From: an uncultured Alphaproteobacteria bacterium
GTDB taxonomy: Bacteria > Pseudomonadota > Alphaproteobacteria > Rs-D84
NCBI GenBank assembly: GCA_949878575.1
Contig: CATLAX010000001.1
Span: 1-64,000, forward strand
Reading direction: 5' to 3'
Length of the DNA stretch: 64,000 nucleotides
The position numbers and the translations under genes were made by a program. Shown here in pieces: positions 35,708 through 46,266 of this stretch (its first letter is position 1; every line of letters begins with the position of its first letter). The notes under the pieces were generated by a model. It worked only from the letters and a program-made list of their open reading frames with translations, had not been told where the DNA came from and made no database searches.

Positions 35708-36277
35708 TTACACCATAAACGGCAGGTTTTCCAAATTACCTTCCACCACGCGGACGTTTACGTCAATCATCATGAATATCGTGTCCGGTGTTCTGGTGAT
35801 GTTTGGGTCAAACATGTCCGTCCCCAGCAAATGGCTGGTGTTGACGGACAGTTTTGTTATCAGGTGGTCGTCATCCAACAGCGTGTATATCGGCCCGATG
35901 TCGCGCGGGGTGTTCGCGCCTATTTCATGTTCGTTCTGGGGGGCGCGCAGACCGTCCAGCAGCGTTTTTATGCGGTTGTCAATATCACTGCGCGCCATGC
36001 CCACGATTTCCGGGTGCAGCATCTGGATATCCAGTTCCGCAATCAACTTTAAATTCGGCGTGATTATCGGGTTCCAGTCTATGCCGCCGATATGGCGCGT
36101 GGTCACCGGGCTTTTTGTGGCGCCGGGCTGCATAAACTTGGTCATGTTGGTCCACGGCTGGTGTTGAACCAGCTTTTTTAACTGTGGGTGAAACTGCATC
36201 CGGATGTCCGATATGTGCTGGGCCCGTTTCTTGGGATTTATTAAGATTTCGCCAAAATACAACAGCTTGAACTTCAT
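35708..36277 (-). CDS. RusA-like endodeoxyribonuclease
   Basis: The 189-aa protein holds SDIDNRIKTLLDGL followed about 20 residues later by LLDDDHLI. This is the RusA pattern D-x-D-N-x-x-K-x-x-x-D-x-L followed by D-D-x-x-I, where the acidic residues bind metal for Holliday junction cutting. RusA proteins are usually phage-derived. Here it stands beside gyrB with no phage gene in sight, in a genome that also has ruvA and ruvC. The C-terminal part is longer than in E. coli RusA (120 aa). The fold call is fairly good; the substrate is not tested. Confidence 0.65.
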   Translation of the reverse strand: MKFKLLYFGEILINPKKRAQHISDIRMQFHPQLKKLVQHQPWTNMTKFMQPGATKSPVTTRHIGGIDWNPIITPNLKLIAELDIQMLHPEIVGMARSDIDNRIKTLLDGLRAPQNEHEIGANTPRDIGPIYTLLDDDHLITKLSVNTSHLLGTDMFDPNITRTPDTIFMMIDVNVRVVEGNLENLPFMV

Positions 36278-36298
36278 GGTGACCTGTCCCCTTTTTTC

Positions 36299-36327
36299 TT
36301 GATAATTATAGCATAAATTGCTATGGT
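36299..36327 (+). promoter_or_regulatory. gyrB promoter with inverted repeat
   Basis: TTGATA, 17 bases, TATGGT. The perfect inverted repeat ATAGCA-TAAAT-TGCTAT (36308-36324) fills the spacer and could be an operator. Confidence 0.45.
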
Positions 36328-36355
36328 TTTCATAGAAAAAAGAAAGGAATTTTAA

Positions 36356-38755
<2,400 letters not shown>

Positions 38756-38768
38756 CAGGGGGTGCAAA

Positions 38769-39002
38769 ATGGTGGCAAGCAACGACAGCATGAAAAAGAC
38801 GTCCGTAAAGGACTCGGATGAAATAATTGTTATAAACGGCCGTGAAATGCAGGTTAACGTGGACGGAACGCTGAAACCGCTGAACAAAAAAAAGAGCGCG
38901 TTTAAAAGTGCGACGAACAATCTGCGGTCACATATGCCGGAAAACGATAAAAACAACATGTCCCTGGCCGAAATGATGGCGATGCAGAAACAGAACGATT
39001 AA
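38769..39002 (+). CDS. small charged protein, unknown
   Basis: The ORF-track start lies inside gyrB; ATG 38769, after AGGGGTGCAAA, is better and gives 77 aa. The product is hydrophilic, with a strand-like DEIIVINGREMQVNVDGTLKPL and a C-terminal LAEMMAMQKQ helix. It has no signal peptide or known domain. It sits between gyrB and the HhH-GPD gene with 5-base spacing to the latter, so it is likely co-transcribed. Confidence 0.6.
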   Translation: MVASNDSMKKTSVKDSDEIIVINGREMQVNVDGTLKPLNKKKSAFKSATNNLRSHMPENDKNNMSLAEMMAMQKQND

Positions 39003-39007
39003 CACGG

Positions 39008-39655
39008 ATGTTTACGGCGGATTGGTTTTTTGCGCTGGACAGGCGGCTGCGCGACATGGGAATGGACAGCGATGCGCAAAGTTTTGACGAGATAAAGGCG
39101 AACCTGTCGCGGCGCCATGTGTGCGGCCCGGATGAATTTGCCGTGCATTGCACTTATGTGATTTTGGCCGGCGGCTTTTCGCAAAAGACCGCAAAAAAGA
39201 TTCATGCCAAAATAATGGATGAAATTTTTGCACACGGTGCGGATTTTGACTCTTTGATGGCGTTGTTTGCAAACAGGAACAAGATAAACGCCATTTGCAA
39301 AATATGGCAGCGTCGCGCGGAATATTGCGCCGAGTATTACGGGCTGGCCGATACGGGCGCGCGCGTGGCGTTTTTGTCGCGTCTGCCGCATATTGGAAAA
39401 ATTACCGCAAACCATCTGGCGCGAAACCTGGGCGAGGATGTGGTGAAATACGACATATGGATTCAACGCCTGGGCGTCCTGTATTCGGGCGACGCGGCGT
39501 TGCGTGGCAAAATAGACAACGGAAAATTAGACCCGGCGGTGCGCGCCGCGTGTGATGAAATGTTCGGGCATCTGTGCGCGGAAACCGGATTGCCGCGCGG
39601 GTATATAGACGTTGTTTTATGGAAATCTTTGCAAACAGGGTTGGTAAAAGTATGA
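39008..39655 (+). CDS. HhH-GPD superfamily DNA glycosylase-like protein
   Basis: The 215-aa protein has the base-excision fold signature LPHIGKITANHLARNLGEDVVKYDIWIQRLG: a helix-hairpin-helix with a lysine at the catalytic position and the conserved aspartate 17 residues on. No iron-sulphur cysteine loop is present, unlike Nth. The damaged base recognised cannot be told; the KYDIW variant differs from AlkA and MutY. It overlaps ung by four bases (ATGA), giving a two-gene base-excision unit. Confidence 0.75.
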   Translation: MFTADWFFALDRRLRDMGMDSDAQSFDEIKANLSRRHVCGPDEFAVHCTYVILAGGFSQKTAKKIHAKIMDEIFAHGADFDSLMALFANRNKINAICKIWQRRAEYCAEYYGLADTGARVAFLSRLPHIGKITANHLARNLGEDVVKYDIWIQRLGVLYSGDAALRGKIDNGKLDPAVRAACDEMFGHLCAETGLPRGYIDVVLWKSLQTGLVKV

Positions 39656-40314
39656 ATGTGAAAATAGAAGAGTCTTGGAAAAGTGCGCTGGCCCCGGAAT
39701 TTGATAAAGATTATTTTGTGCGGTTAACCGATTTTGTGCGCGCGGAATACCTGTCCGGGAAACAAATTTATCCAGCGCCCGCAAACATATTCAATGCGTT
39801 TAACCTGTGCCCGCTGGACCGGGTCAAGGTCGTTATGATAGGCCAGGATCCGTATCACGAACCGGGCCAGGCGCACGGTCTGTGCTTTTCCGTTCTGCCG
39901 CCGACGCCGGTGCCGCCGTCGCTGGTCAACATTTACAAGGAAATTGAAAATGATTTGGGCCGCCCGTCCGTGACGCACGGCGATTTGACCCACTGGGCAG
40001 AGCAGGGGGTCCTGATGCTGAACGCGACGCTGACGGTGCGGGCGCACGCGGCCGCATCGCACGTGGGGCGCGGATGGGAACAGTTTACGGACGCCGTTAT
40101 CCGCACGGTGGCGACGCGCGAAAACGTCGTTTACATGCTGTGGGGCAGTTACGCTCAGCGCAAGGCGGAATTTGTTGACGCGCAAAAAAATCTGATTTTG
40201 AAATCCGTGCACCCGTCGCCGCTGTCGGCGCATCGCGGATTTTTCGGCAACCATCATTTTTCACGTGCGAACGAATATCTGGCCGCGCACGGCCGCGCGC
40301 CTATTGAATGGTAA
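39652..40314 (+). CDS. ung: uracil-DNA glycosylase, family 1
   Basis: Ung removes uracil from DNA. The true start is ATG 39652 (220 aa), overlapping the upstream stop; the ORF-track start lies within the previous gene. The water-activating motif GQDPYHEPGQAHGLCFSV, the phenylalanine of LCFSV, the NATLTV segment and HPSPLSAHRGFFG are all present. It is translationally coupled to the HhH-GPD protein. The downstream 400 bases hold a structured RNA candidate rather than a gene. Confidence 0.97.
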   Translation: MNVKIEESWKSALAPEFDKDYFVRLTDFVRAEYLSGKQIYPAPANIFNAFNLCPLDRVKVVMIGQDPYHEPGQAHGLCFSVLPPTPVPPSLVNIYKEIENDLGRPSVTHGDLTHWAEQGVLMLNATLTVRAHAAASHVGRGWEQFTDAVIRTVATRENVVYMLWGSYAQRKAEFVDAQKNLILKSVHPSPLSAHRGFFGNHHFSRANEYLAAHGRAPIEW

Positions 40315-40316
40315 AA

Positions 40317-40690
40317 ATTGTCCGGCGGCGCAAAATAAACATTTCCTGAAGGCATGGCCCATGTGCGATTTACGCATACCGCGCGGAATATCGTTTGGCA
40401 CATGGTGCGTGCCCTACGCAGACATATATCCGTTCCGCCGTCGCCGGACAATATGGAAAAGGCCGCCAAAATTTGGTGGCCGGGGTGTTAGTAAATCATC
40501 GTAAGCATGACCTCGTGTGTCTTTCGGCGAACCGTATTTTATACACACACGACACCCCGGCAATACAGCACGAGGCATAACGGTGCGTTGCACCGTACAT
40601 ATCAAACAGATTCCGATGCGTTAACGCACCGCCTACGATGAGGCTTACTAAGGCCCCAAACCAATATCCCTATTGGTTTATTTTTATTGT
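40317..40690 (+). ncRNA. candidate large structured RNA with pseudoknot (unassigned)
   Basis: Helices seen: ATTGTCCGGC/GCCGGACAAT plus GGCG/CGCC closing a 136-base domain; inside it GGCATG/CGTGCC and CCATGTGC/GCACATGG. Then GGCCGCCA/TGGTGGCC, GCCGGGGTGT/ACACCCCGGC, TCGTGTGT/ACACACGA, and CGGTGC/GCACCG. A further helix TTAGTAA/TTACTAA with ATCGTA/TACGAT crosses the GCCGGGGTGT helix, making a pseudoknot. The end is a good terminator, AAACCAATA/TATTGGTTT with a T run. Length is near that of tmRNA or RNase P RNA, but their conserved sequences are absent. No clear promoter is seen, so it may be processed from the ung mRNA. Confidence 0.5.
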
Positions 40691-40715
40691 GGCATGTTTT
40701 GTGATAAAAATCAAT

Positions 40716-42005
40716 TTATTTCCCCAGGCACAGCTGCCCGAACGTTGCGTCCATTACGTCCGTGGCGGTGATGGTGCCCAGAATGCGTCCGATGTCGTCC
40801 GCCGCGCGGCGCGTGTATTCCGCAAATATGTCCCAGTTATCGCCCGTGGTCAGCGCCGCGCTTAAATTTTCCGCCGCGTCTGCCAACAGCGTTTTTGTGC
40901 GTGCGTTTAACACAACGTCAGCGTCCGCGCCGTCTGTAATCGCGTGCATGCGCCGCGCGATTTGCGCGGTCAGCGCGTCAATGCCGTCGCCTGTTTTGGC
41001 GGACACGCATATTGCGCCGCGCGGTGCGGCGCCGTGCAGATCCGATTTGTTTATGACAACGATTTCATTCTGTGCCGGCGTGATGTCCGCCGGCGCGTCA
41101 AACACGCGAAGTATTATGTCCGCATCCGTCATGACGTCGCGCGTGCGCATTATTCCCTGTTGTTCTATTTCATCCGCCGCCGCGTCGCGCAGGCCGGCCG
41201 TATCCATCAAATGCACCAGGTATCCGTCAATATCCACGTCCGCGGACACCACGTCGCGCGTCGTGCCGGGAATGTCTGACACGATTGCGCGGTTCGCGCC
41301 GATGATTGCGTTGAACAGTGATGATTTGCCAACGTTCGGCGTGCCCGCCAGAACAACGTTGACGCCGCTGCGCACGGCGCGTGCGGCCGCGGCCCGCGAC
41401 AGGGCGCGCGTGATTTCATCATACAGTTTTGACGTGCGCGCGCGCAGCACGCCGCCTATGTCCGCCGGCAGGTCGTCCGCATCATAATCCAAAATAGCGG
41501 CGGCGTATGCGGAAATTTCAATCATGTCGCGGCGCCATGTGTCGTATATGCGGCCATCCCCGCCGGTCATGCTGCGCAACGCCCATCGGCGCTGCATTTC
41601 CGTGCGCGCGTCCAGCAACGCGGCCAGACCGTCAACATCGCTTAAATCCATTTTCCCGCCCATAAACGCGCGGCGTGAAAATTCGCCGGGCATCGCCATA
41701 CGCGCGCCGGCGGACGACAAATGTGCGAATATTTTCTGTATCACCGCATCAGCGCCGTGGCACTGAATCTCTATCACGTCCGTGCCGGTAAAAGAATTTG
41801 GCGCGGCGAAATATATTACCAGACACTGGTCAATGACGTCGCCGGACGCATCCTTTAAATTTGTGAAGTACGCCCGGCGCGGTGTCGCGTCACGGCCAAT
41901 AAATTGTGCGGCCATGCCGGATAAATCGTCCCCCGATATGCGGATAACCGCAACGCCCGCCTTGCCCCGGCCGGATGACAGTGCGAAAATAGTGTCGTTG
42001 TTCAT
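40716..42005 (-). CDS. mnmE: tRNA modification GTPase MnmE
   Basis: MnmE, with MnmG, adds the carboxymethylaminomethyl group to the wobble uridine of certain tRNAs. The 429-aa protein has the N-terminal folate-binding domain, a G domain with GTPNVGKSSLFN, DIPGTTRD, DTAGLRD and NKSD, and the C-terminal CLGK ending that holds the essential cysteine. Its start overlaps the ruvA stop (ATGA), so ruvA and mnmE are coupled. Confidence 0.97.
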   Translation of the reverse strand: MNNDTIFALSSGRGKAGVAVIRISGDDLSGMAAQFIGRDATPRRAYFTNLKDASGDVIDQCLVIYFAAPNSFTGTDVIEIQCHGADAVIQKIFAHLSSAGARMAMPGEFSRRAFMGGKMDLSDVDGLAALLDARTEMQRRWALRSMTGGDGRIYDTWRRDMIEISAYAAAILDYDADDLPADIGGVLRARTSKLYDEITRALSRAAAARAVRSGVNVVLAGTPNVGKSSLFNAIIGANRAIVSDIPGTTRDVVSADVDIDGYLVHLMDTAGLRDAAADEIEQQGIMRTRDVMTDADIILRVFDAPADITPAQNEIVVINKSDLHGAAPRGAICVSAKTGDGIDALTAQIARRMHAITDGADADVVLNARTKTLLADAAENLSAALTTGDNWDIFAEYTRRAADDIGRILGTITATDVMDATFGQLCLGK

Positions 42006-42583
42006 TGTTTATTCCCGCTTATGTTTTTCAACGCCATCGGCACCAGGCGCGCCACATCCGCCGACGGATTGTCCGCGACCAGGCGCTGCGCCATTTCCAC
42101 GACATCCATGCGCCGGTATCCCAAAGCCTCCAGCGCGGCCAGCAGGTCGCCCAGCGCGCCGGCGGACGTGGCCGCCCCGCCGCAATCAAACGCCCCGCCG
42201 CCAACACGTGACTTTAATTCCACGATGATTTTTTCCGCCATCTTTTTACCGACGCCCGGCGCCGTTGCAATCGTTTTGGCGTCGCCGGTTGCAATCGCCG
42301 TCATCAATGTGTCCGTGTTTATGGTGGACTGTATGGCCATTGCAACCTTTGGTCCGACGCCGGATACGGCCGTTAACATGTTGAACAGGTTTTGTGCCGC
42401 CTGGCTGGTAAATCCGAAAAGACGGATGGAATCTTCGCGCACGACCGTTTCTATCCATAGCGTCGCGGTGGATTTCGGGGTTAAATATTCCGGGGTGTAC
42501 ACCTTGTATCCGACGGGGCCGGCCATGATTATTACGAAGCCGTCGCCGATGTAATCAACAACTCCTTGCAATTTGCCAATCAT
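42002..42583 (-). CDS. ruvA: Holliday junction helicase subunit RuvA
   Basis: RuvA binds four-way junctions and guides RuvB. The 193-aa protein has the N-terminal OB fold (MIGKLQGVVDYIGDGFVIIM), the two helix-hairpin-helix motifs (LTAVSGVGPKVAMAI and ATAPGVGKKMAEKII) and the mobile C-terminal domain (LGDLLAALEALGY). ruvB is not in the window. ruvC lies on the opposite strand behind yebC, a split of the usual yebC-ruvC-ruvA order by inversion. Confidence 0.96.
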   Translation of the reverse strand: MIGKLQGVVDYIGDGFVIIMAGPVGYKVYTPEYLTPKSTATLWIETVVREDSIRLFGFTSQAAQNLFNMLTAVSGVGPKVAMAIQSTINTDTLMTAIATGDAKTIATAPGVGKKMAEKIIVELKSRVGGGAFDCGGAATSAGALGDLLAALEALGYRRMDVVEMAQRLVADNPSADVARLVPMALKNISGNKQ

Positions 42584-42634
42584 TTGCTATCCTTTTGGGG
42601 TAATTTTAATCCAATATAATTAAAAGGTCAAATT

Positions 42635-43351
42635 ATGAGTGGACACAGCAAATGGCACAACATTCAGCATAAAAAGGGTGCGGTTGACGCCGCCCGCAGC
42701 GGTTTGTTTACTAAACTGGCACGTGAAATCACAATGGCGGCAAAGCTGGGGGATAAAAATCCGGACAACAACCCGCGTCTGCGCCTGGCGATTTTGCAGG
42801 CACGCAAGGCGTCAATGCCAAACGATAATATCAAGCGCGCGATTGACAAGGCATCCGGTTCAAATACGGAAAACTATGTCGCCGTTCGTTACGAGGGGTA
42901 CGGTCCCGGCGCGGTTCCGGTGATTGTAGAGGCGCTGACGGACAATCCGCGCCGCACCGTGCCAGAGGTTCGCAATATCTTTGCCAAAAACGGCGGCAAC
43001 ATGGGCGAAGAAGGGTCTGTTGTTTTCATGTTCACGCGCGCCGGCCAGATTATGTATCCGGCCAGTATTGGCAAGACAGAAGATGAAATGATGGAAATCA
43101 TCATGGATGCGAATGCGGACAATCTGGAAACGTCAGACGAAGGCTTTATCATCACGACCAAGCCCGATGACTTTATGACGGTTCAAAAAGCGCTGGCGGA
43201 TGTGCTGGGCGAACCGGAACAGGCGGAATTAACCTGGATACCGAATATGCCGATGGATTTGGACGACGAGGCATGGGCAAAAATTGAAAAACTGGTTGAT
43301 GCGCTGGACGCGAACGACGATGTGCAAAAGGTGTTCACCGCGGCGGCGTAA
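42635..43351 (+). CDS. yebC: YebC/PmpR family regulatory protein
   Basis: The 238-aa protein begins MSGHSKWHNIQHKKG, the family hallmark, and keeps the three-domain pattern with AKNGGNMGEEGSVVFMF in the middle. YebC proteins act as transcription regulators or, as more recently shown for some members, in relieving ribosome stalling. Its stop codon overlaps the ruvC start. Confidence 0.97.
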   Translation: MSGHSKWHNIQHKKGAVDAARSGLFTKLAREITMAAKLGDKNPDNNPRLRLAILQARKASMPNDNIKRAIDKASGSNTENYVAVRYEGYGPGAVPVIVEALTDNPRRTVPEVRNIFAKNGGNMGEEGSVVFMFTRAGQIMYPASIGKTEDEMMEIIMDANADNLETSDEGFIITTKPDDFMTVQKALADVLGEPEQAELTWIPNMPMDLDDEAWAKIEKLVDALDANDDVQKVFTAAA

Positions 43352-43824
43352 TGAGAATACTTGGAATTGACCCCGGTTTGCTGCATACGGGATGGGCCGT
43401 GATTGATTCAAACGGTTCGTCCCGTAAATATATTGCCAGCGGTGTTATACTGCCGCCGGCGGGTCTGCCGTTTCCGCAGCGTCTGGCGATAATATTCCGC
43501 GGTGTTTCAGAACTGTGCGAAACGTTCCAACCGGACCAGTGCAGCATAGAAATCATATTTGTAAACGTTAATCCAAAGACGACACTAATACTGGGCCAGG
43601 CGCGCGCCGCCGCCATTGTCGCGGTGGCAAACCGCGACATACCCGTGTTTGAATACGAGCCGAACAAGATAAAAAAGGCGCTGACGTCCGCGGGGCATGC
43701 GACCAAGGACCAGATTGACAAAATGGTGCGGATTTTATTGCCGGCCGCCAATCCAAAAACCCCGGACGAGGCGGATGCAATCGCAATCGCCTTGGCGCAC
43801 AGCAATATGGCCCGGTTTGTGTGA
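43351..43824 (+). CDS. ruvC: Holliday junction resolvase RuvC
   Basis: RuvC cuts Holliday junctions bound by RuvAB. The 157-aa protein has the RNase H-like fold with the first catalytic aspartate in LGIDPG, a glutamate in CSIEIIF, and the C-terminal DEADAIAIALAH pair of acidic residues. The TAATG overlap couples it to yebC. Confidence 0.97.
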   Translation: MRILGIDPGLLHTGWAVIDSNGSSRKYIASGVILPPAGLPFPQRLAIIFRGVSELCETFQPDQCSIEIIFVNVNPKTTLILGQARAAAIVAVANRDIPVFEYEPNKIKKALTSAGHATKDQIDKMVRILLPAANPKTPDEADAIAIALAHSNMARFV

Positions 43825-43856
43825 GTGGTTCAATTATACCTGTTGGGTCATAGTTC

Positions 43857-43950
43857 ATTATTGACTGGATTGCTTCGGCATTCGCCTCGCAATGACAATG
43901 AGTCTAGCCTGTCTGTCATTGCGAACGCAAGTGAAGCAATCCAGTAATTA
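43857..43950. repeat. palindromic repeat, copy 2, complete inverted form
   Basis: CTGGATTGCTTCG ... CTCGCAATGAC faces the inverted arm GTCATTGCGA ... GAAGCAATCCAG across a short centre. The whole can fold into one long hairpin. Copy 1 lies 8 kb to the left. Confidence 0.75.
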
Positions 43951-44018
43951 TTAGCAAACACGAAAATAATCCGGGCCATATTGTTGGGCGCCGGAATTGT
44001 TACGGTACTGGAAATAAA

Positions 44019-44046
44019 AAAAATCCCCCGAACTGGGGATTTTTAT
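44019..44046. terminator. bidirectional terminator beside dciA
   Basis: AAAAATCCCC and GGGGATTTTT pair around CGAACT; T runs occur on both strands. Confidence 0.8.
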
Positions 44047-44372
44047 TTACGAAAGCTGATTTTTGCGACCGCGTCGCGGCCGAAATATTTGTTTATGCGC
44101 GCCGTTATTTCCGGCGCCATGTATGACAGTTGCAGTGTAAACGCCGGATTTGCGGGACGCACCACGATGTTGTATTTCCCGTCGCGCGTTTTTTTAACCG
44201 CGGCCAGCCGCGCAATCGCGGCGATTTCCGCGCCCATTATCGCATCCCATCGCGCCGCCAAATCTGCATCAGACGCCCGCACCCCCAGCATTTCCATGAG
44301 CCCCCCCAGGGCGCCCGCCAGCGTGCCGGGGCGTGCGTCGCGCCGCGTCCATTTATCGGCCTGGTTTGACAT
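44043..44372 (-). CDS. dciA: DciA-like helicase loader (DUF721)
   Basis: DciA is the ancestral loader of the replicative helicase DnaB in bacteria without DnaC. The 109-aa protein has the DUF721 pattern: an N-terminal helical part, WDAIMGAEIAAI corresponding to the W-x-x-I-V-G region, then KYNIVVRPANPAFTLQLSYMAPEITARINKYFG. It overlaps the end of mltA by 20 bases and ends at the terminator. No recF or other DciA neighbour is present. Confidence 0.85.
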   Translation of the reverse strand: MSNQADKWTRRDARPGTLAGALGGLMEMLGVRASDADLAARWDAIMGAEIAAIARLAAVKKTRDGKYNIVVRPANPAFTLQLSYMAPEITARINKYFGRDAVAKISFRK

Positions 44373-45468
44373 AGCTGTACACCTTTGGCATTAAGATATA
44401 CATTTCACCCTGGGCATGCTGGCCGTGGGCGTATTTGTATGCATCGTCACCCTTGCCAAAGAATATGTCCGCACGTATCCAGCCCTTTATCGCGCTGCCC
44501 GTATCCTGGGCAATCATTAGTCTGCGGAACGCTCGGCCGTCCGACAGGTTCGTGCTTACATACACCGGCAGCCCCAGTGTGTATATGTCCGTATCCATTG
44601 CGATACTGCGTATTTTTGACAGCGGCGTGCCCAGTTTGCCGATTACATCCGGCGGGACGGATTCATAGAAATAAACATAACGCGGATTCTTGTAAATAAC
44701 GTCGCGCGCCAACGCCGGGTTCGCCTTTAAATGCGTCCAGACCGCGTCCGCGGAATAGCCGCCCGCCGGGCGTATGCCGCGGCTGCGCAGTTCTTCGCCG
44801 ATTGACTTAAACGGCATGTCGTTTACGGCCGCAAAGTTCAATTTTACATCCGTGCCGTCTTCCAGTTTTAAATTGCCGCTGCCCTGAATCTGGATGTTTT
44901 GAACGTCCACTATGTTCGCCCAGTACAGCGGACGGCCGATTTGCTTTTCAACAATCGTCTTTTTCGGCACGCCCTTGTAATTGCGGCCGTCGGTCGGAAC
45001 ACCCATCAACGGTTCGTTGCAGGCGGCCGTTTTGGTGCGGCACGCCGGTATCACGGGCGAATAGTACCCGGTGTATGTTCCGCGCGTGGCGCCGGTGTCC
45101 GTATGAATCTGGTACGGCTGGAAATTTGATTCAAACCATGCGCGCACGGTCGCCGTGTCCGCGGATGCCGCCGGCAGGTTCTTGCATTTTTCTTCAAACA
45201 GCGCGCGGTCCGGGACGACGCGGCCGGAATACTGTATCTTTGCCTTGCATGAATTACGGAACGCCTGCAGGGCGTATCTGACATCATCGTCACGCCATCC
45301 CGGCAGGGCGGAAAAAGAAACCTTTTTTAAATTTGACGGAATGACGGACTTGTCGCCCGTGTGACCGTAATTGCCGCCCGTCGGCGACAAATCGCGGCAT
45401 GACGTCAAAGACAATGCGACAACAGTCATAATCAGGCCGCGGGCCAGTAATCTTTTCCCAAAAACCAT
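44353..45468 (-). CDS. mltA: membrane-bound lytic transglycosylase A
   Basis: MltA cuts peptidoglycan between MurNAc and GlcNAc at the outer membrane. I used ATG 45468 (371 aa), which has GGGGGAG at good distance, over the GTG upstream. It has a lipoprotein signal with lipobox SLTSC, the MltA barrel domain (TYTGYYSPVI), and the 3D domain MIAQDTGSAIKGWIRADIFFG with the catalytic aspartate. It is the first gene of an mltA-dciA unit and diverges from secB. Confidence 0.95.
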   Translation of the reverse strand: MVFGKRLLARGLIMTVVALSLTSCRDLSPTGGNYGHTGDKSVIPSNLKKVSFSALPGWRDDDVRYALQAFRNSCKAKIQYSGRVVPDRALFEEKCKNLPAASADTATVRAWFESNFQPYQIHTDTGATRGTYTGYYSPVIPACRTKTAACNEPLMGVPTDGRNYKGVPKKTIVEKQIGRPLYWANIVDVQNIQIQGSGNLKLEDGTDVKLNFAAVNDMPFKSIGEELRSRGIRPAGGYSADAVWTHLKANPALARDVIYKNPRYVYFYESVPPDVIGKLGTPLSKIRSIAMDTDIYTLGLPVYVSTNLSDGRAFRRLMIAQDTGSAIKGWIRADIFFGKGDDAYKYAHGQHAQGEMYILMPKVYSYVKPGR

Positions 45469-45500
45469 TTTTTGTAACTCCCCCACTTGTAAAAGATTTA

Positions 45501-45522
45501 TTATGATGCTATATTATCATAA
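45501..45522. promoter_or_regulatory. inverted repeat between mltA and secB
   Basis: TTATGAT and ATCATAA flank GCTATATT in the divergent promoter region. It could be an operator or merely overlap an AT-rich -10 box. Confidence 0.35.
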
Positions 45523-45551
45523 AACGATGGATAAAAAAAGGAGCAATCGTA

Positions 45552-45992
45552 ATGGCAAAATTCAACATCATTTCCCAGTTTTTAAAAGACATTTCTTTTG
45601 AAAGCCCGAATGTGCCGGAATTGTTTTTCAAACAGGACAACGGCCAGGCCAAACTGGAAATCAATATTGATATTCAGATAAAGGGCGCCGAAAACAATCT
45701 GTTCATGGTGGACCTGATTACAAAGGTTCATTCAAAGCTGGATGCGAACGACAAATCCATATTCTTGATTGAATCTACTTATTCCGGCCTGGTCCAGATG
45801 GAGGAGGAAAAGGACGAGGAAAAGAAAAAACGCACGCTGTTGATTGATGTTCCGACATTGCTGTTCCCGTCCGTGCGCGCGCTGATTACGCGTTTGACAT
45901 CGGAATCCGGTTTTCCGGCCTTTGCGATGCAGCCGGTGGATTTCGCCCAGCTGTACGAGCAGAAGCAGGCGTCCGCCGCAAATGCAAAATAA
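45552..45992 (+). CDS. secB: protein-export chaperone SecB
   Basis: SecB holds preproteins unfolded for SecA. The 146-aa protein shows FLKDISFESPN near the N-terminus, and PTLLFPSVRALITRLTSESGFPAFAMQPVDFAQLY, the most conserved SecB block. The start follows AAAAGGAGCAATCGTA. It is a single-gene unit with a terminator after it. Confidence 0.97.
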   Translation: MAKFNIISQFLKDISFESPNVPELFFKQDNGQAKLEINIDIQIKGAENNLFMVDLITKVHSKLDANDKSIFLIESTYSGLVQMEEEKDEEKKKRTLLIDVPTLLFPSVRALITRLTSESGFPAFAMQPVDFAQLYEQKQASAANAK

Positions 45993-46007
45993 TAAAATTC
46001 TGCATAA

Positions 46008-46034
46008 AAACGCCGGCGCATGCCGGTGTTTTTA
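46008..46034 (+). terminator. secB terminator
   Basis: The stem is formed by AACGCCGGC and GCCGGTGTT-type arms, followed by TTTTTAG. Confidence 0.75.
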
Positions 46035-46041
46035 GTTTAAA

Positions 46042-46062
46042 AAACGCCCCATATGGGGCGTT
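46042..46062. terminator. hairpin beside the tRNA-Met remnant
   Basis: AAACGCCCC and GGGGCGTTT pair around a two-base ATAT centre. On the minus strand a T run follows, matching a terminator after the partial tRNA 3' end. Confidence 0.6.
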
Positions 46063-46064
46063 TG

Positions 46065-46265
46065 AATTTTGGTAGCGGGAGAGGGAATTCGTCGGCGATG
46101 ATGTTGGGCACATCACCGCACGACGGAACTTCGCAAATTTGCGCATTCGCGCGACCGGCATACTGCCCGTCTGCCTATTTGCTTGTTTGAACCCCTTTTT
46201 TCGGGGCTTCAAGTCTTCACATCACATTTACCAAAATTAAAATGCCCGCAAGGGGCATTCAAATT
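46065..46265 (-). repeat. duplicated tRNA-Met 3' end and spacer
   Basis: The 22 bases 46065-46086 are identical to 46262-46283, the 3' end of tRNA-Met with CCA and flank. Each copy is followed on the minus strand by its own terminator-like hairpin. The rest of the tRNA is not repeated; instead about 180 bases of non-coding sequence lie between, including a GCCCCGAAAAAAGGGG hairpin and a GCGACCGGCATACTGCCCGT stretch reminiscent of dispersed repeats. This fits a remnant of integration into, or duplication at, the tRNA 3' end. No integrase gene is present. Confidence 0.55.
46240..46260 (-). terminator. tRNA-Met terminator
   Basis: AATGCCC and GGGCATT pair around CTTG/CGCAAG, with a T-rich tail on the minus strand. 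Confidence 0.65.
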
Positions 46266-46266
46266 T

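Noticed and set aside
45886-46212. 108-aa minus-strand ORF over the tRNA-Met duplication
   Set aside because: It covers the terminator, tRNA remnant and secB 3' end; the peptide looks like the usual false ORF in such repeats.
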